Shown here: one piece after another, positions 1-5,425 of the stretch
How the letters are laid out: the number at the start of each line of letters is the position of its first letter
Numbering within the stretch: position 1 is the first letter of the stretch
Position numbers and translations under genes: made by a program
Notes under the pieces: model-generated
The model's database searches: none
What the model was told of the DNA's origin: nothing
Seen by the model: the letters and a program-made list of their open reading frames with translations, nothing else
NCBI GenBank assembly: GCA_017936665.1
Contig: JAGBFB010000028.1
Span: 1 to 38,640, forward strand
Source: Spirochaetaceae bacterium
GTDB taxonomy: Bacteria > Spirochaetota > Spirochaetia > Treponematales > Treponemataceae
Reading direction: 5' to 3'
DNA: 38,640 bases

Positions 1-1
1 A

Positions 2-268
2 AGAAGTTGTACAGTATGTGGATATACAGCAACAGAAGCAATTGCAAAACTAGCACATACACATAAGTTTGCAAAAGACTGGACAAAAGATGAAACTCAC
101 CATTGGTATGCCGCAACTTGCGAACACACAACAGAAGTAAGCGATAAAGCAGAACACAGCTTTGGCGAGTATGTTTCCAACAATGATGCCACAACAGAGG
201 CTGATGGTACTAAAACAAGAGAATGTAGCGTATGTGGATATAAAGACACAGTAACAGAATCCGGTACA
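2..268 (+). repeat. ~216-bp tandem coding repeat (CxVCGY/HW module), partial
   Basis: TGT codons of the CxVCGY motif fall at 8 and 224, exactly 216 bp (72 codons) apart. The flanking DNA (gtatgtggatat and gtatgtggatata) is near-identical. Between them are conserved His, Trp and Cys positions (HTHKF, DETHHWYAATCEH, AEHSFGEY, DGTKTREC). At least one more unit probably precedes the window. The Cys/His pattern suggests a small metal- or disulfide-stabilised extracellular module, but this is inference. Confidence 0.7.
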
Positions 269-1216
269 ATGATTCTAGTTCCTAACATGGTAACTATAAC
301 AGGAGCAACCATAGTAGGAGCACCTTATCTTGACAAAGATTGTACAGGTGTATTTATTGAAGGTCGTACAGTAACTCTAAGTGATTTTTACATTGGAAAA
401 TATGAAGTAACCCAAGAAGAATACGCATTTGTAATGAAAGATCAAAAAGTAACTGTAAATGGAACAGAATATTTATTAGAAAGTAATCCATCTTCTTGTA
501 CAAGCGACAGTAAAAATTATACTTTATTTGAAGGTGAAGAACAGGGGAAACGGCCAGTAGAAGGGGTAACTTGGTATGACGCGATATGGTACTGTAATGC
601 CTTAAGCGAAAAGGAAGGCTTAACAAAAGCATATAACATAGTTGTAACAACAGTTAAACAAGCAAGTGGAAAAACTGGCTACTACATATATGAAGCAACA
701 GTAACACTAAACGAAAATGCAAATGGCTACCGCTTACCAACAGAAGCAGAATGGGAATTTGCAGCTAGAGGTGGTGATACAAAAGCTGTTGATTGGAACT
801 ACATGTATAGTGGAGCCGTTACAGCAACAGAAGAACTATATTTACAGGCCAAATTATCTGATTTAGATGCTATTGCTTGGTATAAATACAATAATATTAA
901 TGGTATAACACAACAATACCCTGTAACAGATACTGTTGCAGGAAAGGGTTCTCACCAGGTAGGAAAAAAATCACCAAACAAACTAGGTTTATACGATATG
1001 ACAGGAAATGTAAATGAATGGTGTTATGACTGGCATGGAACAGTTAACGCAGGTACAGAAACAGATCCTATTGGTCCAGTTGAAGGTTCTAATCGTGTAT
1101 TGCGTGGTGGTGCTTGGAATAGTTATGGTTATGACTCAACTGTTTCTAAGCGTTCTTTTTACGACCCATTTGGTCGTTTTGGCTACTTTGGTTTCCGCGT
1201 AGCACGTTCTAAATAA
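2..1216 (+). CDS. Secreted repeat protein with SUMF1/C-type-lectin-fold domain (5'-truncated by window)
   Basis: The frame is open through the left window edge, so the ATG at 269 is internal and the true start lies outside. Positions 2-268 encode parts of a ~72-residue tandem repeat: two CxVCGY motifs begin at 8 and 224, and between them lie HxHxFAxxW, HHWYAATCEH and HSFGEY. The rest is a DUF323/SUMF1-type domain with GKYEVTQEEY, PVEGVTWYDAIWYCN, GYRLPTEAEWEFAARGG, GLYDMTGNVNEWCYDW, RVLRGGAW and FGFRVARS. The paired copper-binding cysteines of genuine formylglycine-generating enzymes are absent near the C terminus, so a binding (lectin-fold) role is more likely than catalysis. The final segment (1118-1189) is rich in Y, F, G, S and D, as in the variable regions of DGR target proteins such as Treponema denticola TvpA. 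The signal peptide is not visible. Surface location is inferred. Confidence 0.85.
   Translation, partial: RSCTVCGYTATEAIAKLAHTHKFAKDWTKDETHHWYAATCEHTTEVSDKAEHSFGEYVSNNDATTEADGTKTRECSVCGYKDTVTESGTMILVPNMVTITGATIVGAPYLDKDCTGVFIEGRTVTLSDFYIGKYEVTQEEYAFVMKDQKVTVNGTEYLLESNPSSCTSDSKNYTLFEGEEQGKRPVEGVTWYDAIWYCNALSEKEGLTKAYNIVVTTVKQASGKTGYYIYEATVTLNENANGYRLPTEAEWEFAARGGDTKAVDWNYMYSGAVTATEELYLQAKLSDLDAIAWYKYNNINGITQQYPVTDTVAGKGSHQVGKKSPNKLGLYDMTGNVNEWCYDWHGTVNAGTETDPIGPVEGSNRVLRGGAWNSYGYDSTVSKRSFYDPFGRFGYFGFRVARSK
1118..1199 (+). other. Candidate DGR-type variable region at 3' end of lectin-fold gene
   Basis: After GGAW the codons aligning with the Asn-rich positions usual in this family are AAT, AGT, TAT, TAT, GAC, TCT, TTT, TAC, GAC, TTT, GGT, TTT, GGC and TAC. 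All end in T or C, as expected if AAY codons of a template repeat had been randomised at adenines. Fixed positions (TVS, R, P, R, GFR) separate them. No template repeat or reverse transcriptase is present in this window, so the call rests on pattern and fold only. Confidence 0.4.
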
Positions 1217-1261
1217 TACAGGTGGTCAAGGAATACGACACATTCAAGTCATTGACTCACC

Positions 1262-1311
1262 TTAGTTTCGGTTCTCCAACATTGTAGAACCGAAACTAAT
1301 TCATAGTTTTT
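1262..1311 (+). terminator. Intrinsic terminator of the lectin-fold gene
   Basis: There is a perfect 14-bp inverted repeat, TTAGTTTCGGTTCT (1262-1275) and AGAACCGAAACTAA (1286-1299), with a 10-nt loop. It is followed by a T-rich stretch ending in TTTTT (1307-1311). It sits 46 bp after the stop codon. A weaker bulged inverted repeat (GGTGGTCAA 1221-1229 / TTGACTCACC 1252-1261) directly precedes it. Confidence 0.75.
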
Positions 1312-1329
1312 AGCGTCCGAAAGGGCGCT
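1312..1329 (+). other. GAAA-tetraloop hairpin downstream of candidate variable region
   Basis: AGCGTCC (1312-1318), loop GAAA (1319-1322) and GGGCGCT (1323-1329) form a 7-bp stem with one T/G pair. It is GC-rich against an AT-rich background. Hairpins with GNNA-type tetraloops downstream of variable regions are known from DGR target sites. Here the distance is ~100 bp, so any such role is speculative. It could also be part of a second terminator. Confidence 0.4.
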
Positions 1330-1355
1330 TGAGTTAAATTATTAAAAAAAGAGAA

Positions 1356-1364
1356 TGCTATAAT
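1356..1364 (+). promoter_or_regulatory. Candidate extended -10 promoter element (TGCTATAAT)
   Basis: TGCTATAAT is a perfect TGnTATAAT extended -10 element, with no convincing -35 upstream. Predicted transcription would start near 1371 and run through repeat copy 1 towards the radical SAM gene, giving a ~415-nt leader or a separate small RNA. Confidence 0.4.
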
Positions 1365-1420
1365 GCGTTCAATCCTTTGCAAGTTCTAATTTCTCGTCCT
1401 TTAGAATCTTTGTAGATAGA

Positions 1421-1730
1421 AGTTGAACCAATCCCTGCCCACAAATGCCTTTGAGATTTTCGCTTACATCTAAATTTCGTCCCATCTACCCACATGTCGC
1501 AAACGCAAAATTCTATGAAAAATCGCAAAAAAAATGTGAATTAGCAAATCCGTGAAAAATCCGTAGACAGAAAAGCACACCGACCTGCCTTGACGAACGA
1601 AGTGAGGAGCCGCAGGTCGCGGGGGATTTTCTGTCGAAAGGATTTTTGTACGAATTTTCTAAATACACAATACCTATGCGATTTTTGTCTAAATTCTGCA
1701 CTCACAAAATTTCTTCTTGCTTTATTTGTA
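1421..1730 (+). repeat. Dispersed intergenic repeat, copy 1
   Basis: This copy shares ordered blocks with 2733-3118 and 33655-34026. The blocks are a left block around CCACAAATGCCTTT, a block around AAATGTGAATTAGCAAAT, a right block GGAGCCGCAGGTCG...GAAAGGATTTTTGTACGAATT, and a right edge ACAAAATTT...CTTGCTTTAT. It lacks the twin hairpins of copies 2 and 3, and has CGACCTGC (1581-1588) pairing with GCAGGTCG (1612-1619) instead. It has no coding capacity I can support. Confidence 0.75.
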
Positions 1731-1788
1731 CAACCTACCTTTGTTAAATATATTTATTTTTTTCTCATTTTATTTTATTCTTTTATTT

Positions 1789-2730
1789 ATGAAAGAATCT
1801 TTTCTAACTGCATCAGAATACTATAAAAAGATTTTTGGTTGTAAAGTTTATAAAATTTCTTTAGACGCAGGATGTACTTGTCCTACAAGAGATGGAACTA
1901 AAGGTTTTGGTGGTTGTATCTTTTGTAGTAGTTCTGGTTCTGGTGATTTTACTGCTTCACGAAAATTGTCTATCAATGAGCAAGTTGAACAGGCAAAAAA
2001 ACTTGTAGAAAATAAACTTAATAAAAATAGAGATTTTTTATACATTGCATATTTTCAGAATTTTACAAACACCTATGGTGATGAAAATGAACTTTTAGAA
2101 AAATTTACTCAAGCAATAAATCAAAATGAAATTGTAGGGCTTTCCATTGCAACAAGACCAGATTGTTTATCAGATAAAATGATTTCTTCTATTTCTAAGT
2201 TAAAACCCAAAAATTACCCTGCCAATAAAGAATTTTATATTTCTATTGAATTAGGATTTCAAACAAGCAAAGAAAGTTCTGCTAATTTTATCCGTAGAGG
2301 ATATGAAAATTCAATTTATACTGATGCAGTGGCTCGTCTACACAAAATTGCACCAGAAATTCATGTTGTAACTCATTTAATTTTTGGTTTACCAGAAGAA
2401 TCTTTTGAGGATATGATTAATTCTGTTAATTTTGTACTAAAATCACAAACAGATGGCATAAAATTTACTGTTTTACATGTTTTAGAAAATACTGATTTAG
2501 CAATTTTATGGAAAGAGGGAAAATTTCAAACTATGTCACAGGATGAATATTTTGAAGTGCTAAAATCTGCCTTGCAACATATAAACGAATTTTACTTAAA
2601 AACAAAAAAACAGATTGTTGTACATAGGTTTACTGGCGATGGCGCAAAAAAAATTCTACTAAGCCCAATGTGGACCGCAAATAAGAAAAAGGTACTAAAC
2701 GATATAAAAAAATATATATTGCAAAATTAG
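1789..2730 (+). CDS. YhcC-type radical SAM protein (TIGR01212 family)
   Basis: The 313-residue product has the family's N-terminal cluster region, CTCPTRDGTKGFGGCIFC (residues 29-46), with C31, C43 and C46 as likely [4Fe-4S] ligands and the typical CPxRDG...GGCxFC spacing. Downstream motifs include YFQNFTNTYG, GLSIATRPDCL and ELGFQTS, then RGYEN and HLIFGLPEES, as in E. coli YhcC. It binds SAM and an iron-sulfur cluster. The substrate of this family is not known to me. I chose the ATG at 1789; the frame extends to a TTG at 1717, but that prefix lies in the repeat and AT-rich DNA and has no family similarity. No Shine-Dalgarno precedes the ATG, and a TATTCT sits 7 nt upstream, so transcription may begin close to the start codon. 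The gene stands alone between two copies of the dispersed repeat. Confidence 0.88.
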   Translation: MKESFLTASEYYKKIFGCKVYKISLDAGCTCPTRDGTKGFGGCIFCSSSGSGDFTASRKLSINEQVEQAKKLVENKLNKNRDFLYIAYFQNFTNTYGDENELLEKFTQAINQNEIVGLSIATRPDCLSDKMISSISKLKPKNYPANKEFYISIELGFQTSKESSANFIRRGYENSIYTDAVARLHKIAPEIHVVTHLIFGLPEESFEDMINSVNFVLKSQTDGIKFTVLHVLENTDLAILWKEGKFQTMSQDEYFEVLKSALQHINEFYLKTKKQIVVHRFTGDGAKKILLSPMWTANKKKVLNDIKKYILQN

Positions 2731-2732
2731 AT

Positions 2733-3118
2733 GAAAATCGCAAATAACTGTGAATTAGCAAATCCGTGAAAAAATCCACAGGCAAAAATGACACAAGCCC
2801 TGCCCACAAATGCCTTTGACATTTCGCCCATATCTCATACAGCCCCATCTACCCACATGCCCAAAAACAAAGCAAGAAACAATGTCGCAAACGAAAAATT
2901 CAGTGAAAAATCGCAGCAAAATGAATACTAGTAAATCTTGTGAAGAAAATACGTAAGTCAAAATTGAAACGCCTGCAAGTTTTGTGAAACAAAACTTGAT
3001 TGTAAGCCGAAGGCTTACTAATCTTGCAAGCGAAGCGCAGCACTAACGAACTGGGACATTTTTCGTCGAAAGCGTTGGCTGAAAATTATTCATTTACAAA
3101 ATTTCATCTTGCTTTATT
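2733..3118 (+). repeat. Dispersed intergenic repeat, copy 2 (with partial internal duplication)
   Basis: It begins right after the radical SAM stop codon. A first partial block (AAAATCGCAAATAACTGTG..., 2733-2777) resembles the middle block of copy 1. The left block (CCTGCCCACAAATGCCTTTG, near 2800-2819) and a second middle block (2903-2960) follow. Next come two perfect hairpins: CAAGTTTTGT-GAA-ACAAAACTTG (2976-2998) and GTAAGCC-GAA-GGCTTAC (3002-3018). The right edge is ATTTACAAAATTT...CTTGCTTTAT. The duplicated middle block suggests rearrangement between repeat copies. Confidence 0.75.
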
Positions 3119-3198
3119 TTGTGCAAAACTATATAGAAGTTTTTTCTTATTTTTTGTATAATCTCAGCAGAGTAATTTATCAAATTTTTTTTATAGAG

Positions 3199-3350
3199 TT
3201 TAAATGAAATGTTCGGCACAAATGGTGCCTCTCATTTCATTTAAAGTTTGCTGTTAGCAAACTTTCATATTTACTGCTGTTTCTCATTTTATTGCGAAAC
3301 AGCAAAAAAAAGTCAATTCCTAAAACTGAAGTTTTACTCATTGACTTTTT
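3199..3350 (+). promoter_or_regulatory. Four consecutive stem-loops in the EF-G 5' leader
   Basis: Hairpin 1 is a 13-bp perfect stem, TTTAAATGAAATG (3199-3211) with CATTTCATTTAAA (3233-3245), enclosing an inner GGCAC/GTGCC stem. Hairpin 2 is AAAGTTTGCT (3243-3252) with AGCAAACTTT (3256-3265); it shares three bases with hairpin 1, so the two compete or stack. Hairpin 3 is TGCTGTTTC (3275-3283) with GAAACAGCA (3296-3304). Hairpin 4 is AAAAAGTCAAT (3307-3317) with ATTGACTTTTT (3340-3350), with an inner AAAAC/GTTTT stem; its T-rich 3' arm makes it terminator-like. It ends 12 nt before the ATG, which has AGAGG at 3353-3357. This suggests an attenuator or a structured regulatory leader. It matches no riboswitch class I recognise. 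Confidence 0.65.
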
Positions 3351-3362
3351 ATAGAGGTATAT

Positions 3363-5402
3363 ATGCTTTCAAAGATGAGAAATATTGGCATCATGGCACA
3401 CATTGATGCAGGAAAAACTACAACAACAGAGCGTATCTTATATTATACAGGAAAAATTCATCGCATTGGCGAAATTGACGATGGGGCTGCCACAATGGAC
3501 TGGATGACACAGGAACAAGAACGTGGAATCACAATTCAAAGTGCTGCAACCACAACCTATTGGCGTGATTATCAAATCAATATTATTGATACTCCCGGCC
3601 ACGTAGACTTTACAGCCGAAGTTGAGCGTTCTTTGCGTGTTTTGGACGGAGCTGTTGCTGTTTTGTGTGCTGTAGGTGGTGTTCAACCTCAAACTGAAAC
3701 TGTTTGGAAACAAGCCGATGAATACAAAGTTCCTCGTTTATGTTTTGTAAACAAAATGGATAGAGCAGGGGCTGATTTCTTTGGAGCAATGAAGGATGTG
3801 CAAGAAAAATTTGGTGCCGTTCCACTTGCAATTCAAATTCCAATTGGTGCAGAAAGCAATTTTGAAGGCGTAATCGACCTTCTTAAAATGAAGGAATATC
3901 GCTTTGATCCAGAAACTGAAGGTGAAAAAATCACAGAAAGCGAAATTTCTGCCGAACGACTTGAACAAGCTCAAACTTGGCGAGAAAAAATGATTGACGA
4001 AATTGCTTCTCACAATGATGAAATTGCAGAACTTTTCTTAATGGGCGAAGAAATCCCACTTGAAACTTTGAAAGCAGAAATCCGTCGTGGAACAATCAAT
4101 CGTGATTTTATCCCATTCCTTTGTGGTTCAGCCAGAAAAAATACAGCAGTTCAGCCTTTAATTGATGCTATCGTTGATTATCTTCCTGCACCAGACGAAG
4201 TTCCGCCTGCAAAAGCTTTTCATACAAAAAAAGAAGAAGAAGTTGAAATTCCATGTGTAACTTCAGGAACTCCATGTGGTTTAGTTTTTAAAATCCAATA
4301 TGATAGAGAAGCAGGTTCACTTTGCTATGTAAGAATGTATTCTGGAAAATTTAAGCCAGGTGAACAAGTTTTCAATGTTGGAAAGAAAAAACGCGAGCGT
4401 GTAAATCGAATTTTGCGAATGCACTCAAATAAAAGTGAACCATTGGATTGTGTAGAAGCAGGTGATATTGCTGTTTTTATCGGTCTAAAATTGGCACAAA
4501 CAGGTGATACAATCGGAAGCGAAGGAATGCCAGTTTTACTTGAAGATTTGCACTTTCCAGAGCCAGTAATTTCAGTTTCAATTGAACCAGAAACTTTGTC
4601 AGATAGAGATAAATTAAAAGAAACTTTGGAAATTCTTTCAAAAGAAGATCCAACTTTTACTTCTCGTGATGATGCTGAAACTGGACAGTTGATTATTTCT
4701 GGAATGGGGGAACTTCACCTTGATGTTCTTGTTACAAGAATGAAAGATGATTTTAAAGTTGGTGCTAGAGTAGGAAATCCTCAGGTAACTTATCGAGAAT
4801 CAATTACTCAAAGTACAGATCATACAGAAACTTTTGATAGAGTAATTGGTGGAAAGCAAAATACAGCGCAAATTTCTATTCATGTTGAACCAAATCAAAA
4901 TGCTGGAAATACTTACACTTGTAATGTTAAAAAAGGTGATATTCCAGGTGAAATTTTTGACGCAATCGAAAGTGGTATTGTAAATTCTTTTGGTTCTGGA
5001 ATCCAATACGGTTATCCATGTACAGATATTGCTGTAACAGTAACTGATATTAAATACGATCCATTAACTTCAACAACTTTTGCTTTTGAAGCCTGTGCTG
5101 TAGCCGCCTTTGATGAGGCTTGTCGTAAATCTTCGGCACAAATTTTAGAGCCAGTTATGAATGTAGATATTTTGTCACCAAAAGAATTTGTTGGAGATGC
5201 AATGAGTTTGGTAACTCAACGTGGTGGAATTATTCAAAGTATGGAATCAAAACCTTCTACAGAAGTTGTTCATGCTCAAGCACCAATGGCTCAAATGTTT
5301 GGATTTTCCACAAGTTTGCGTTCTGTTTCTCAAGGTCGTGCTTCGTTTGGTATGGAATTTAGCCATTTTCAAATTAAGCCAGGTGGATTAAATAATTTTT
5401 AA
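3363..5402 (+). CDS. fusA: Elongation factor G paralogue (translational GTPase)
   Basis: This 679-residue EF-G family GTPase carries the P-loop AHIDAGKTT (12-20), switch region RGITIQSAA (54-62), DTPGH (76-80) and NKMD (130-133). Domains II-V are complete and end in [15 protein letters not shown] drives tRNA-mRNA translocation and, with RRF, ribosome recycling; spirochaetes often carry two EF-Gs that divide these jobs. In domain IV the usual KQxGGxGQ-type loop is missing: [20 protein letters not shown] replaces it just after [10 protein letters not shown]. This copy therefore looks like a specialised paralogue, and the gene symbol is only the family name. The start at 3363 is supported by AGAGG five bases upstream. 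The gene follows the four-hairpin leader and is followed 23 bp later by uvrA. Confidence 0.9.
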   Translation: MLSKMRNIGIMAHIDAGKTTTTERILYYTGKIHRIGEIDDGAATMDWMTQEQERGITIQSAATTTYWRDYQINIIDTPGHVDFTAEVERSLRVLDGAVAVLCAVGGVQPQTETVWKQADEYKVPRLCFVNKMDRAGADFFGAMKDVQEKFGAVPLAIQIPIGAESNFEGVIDLLKMKEYRFDPETEGEKITESEISAERLEQAQTWREKMIDEIASHNDEIAELFLMGEEIPLETLKAEIRRGTINRDFIPFLCGSARKNTAVQPLIDAIVDYLPAPDEVPPAKAFHTKKEEEVEIPCVTSGTPCGLVFKIQYDREAGSLCYVRMYSGKFKPGEQVFNVGKKKRERVNRILRMHSNKSEPLDCVEAGDIAVFIGLKLAQTGDTIGSEGMPVLLEDLHFPEPVISVSIEPETLSDRDKLKETLEILSKEDPTFTSRDDAETGQLIISGMGELHLDVLVTRMKDDFKVGARVGNPQVTYRESITQSTDHTETFDRVIGGKQNTAQISIHVEPNQNAGNTYTCNVKKGDIPGEIFDAIESGIVNSFGSGIQYGYPCTDIAVTVTDIKYDPLTSTTFAFEACAVAAFDEACRKSSAQILEPVMNVDILSPKEFVGDAMSLVTQRGGIIQSMESKPSTEVVHAQAPMAQMFGFSTSLRSVSQGRASFGMEFSHFQIKPGGLNNF

Positions 5403-5425
5403 TCTCTAGTAGGTGTTTTTATAGA

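Larger units (their letters stand above)
1217..1788. other. Gene-free interval with terminator, hairpin, promoter-like site and repeat copy 1
   Basis: No supportable gene is present here. The interval holds the terminator at 1262-1311, the GAAA hairpin at 1312-1329, an extended -10 element at 1356-1364 and the first copy of the dispersed repeat at about 1421-1730. Short ORFs on either strand fall inside the repeat and lack ribosome binding sites. Confidence 0.7.
2731..3362. other. Gene-free interval with repeat copy 2 and the EF-G leader
   Basis: No gene can be supported in this 632-bp stretch. The left two thirds are repeat copy 2. The right third is the structured leader of the EF-G gene (3199-3350). 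Small minus-strand ORFs over 2630-2961 run across the repeat and the end of the radical SAM gene and are not credible. Confidence 0.7.

Noticed and set aside
269-271. ATG at 269 as the start of the lectin-fold gene
   Set aside because: The reading frame is open and encodes a clear tandem repeat all the way to the left edge, so this is an internal methionine.
2-1216. Active formylglycine-generating enzyme
   Set aside because: The cysteine pair needed for copper-dependent catalysis is absent from the GGAW...GFR segment.
1513-1701. 62-residue minus-strand ORF in repeat copy 1
   Set aside because: It lies wholly in the dispersed repeat, has no ribosome binding site, and is not preserved as a frame in the other copies.
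1717-1788. TTG start extending the radical SAM protein by 24 residues
   Set aside because: The extension comes from the repeat edge and poly-T DNA, has no site for ribosome binding and no family similarity.
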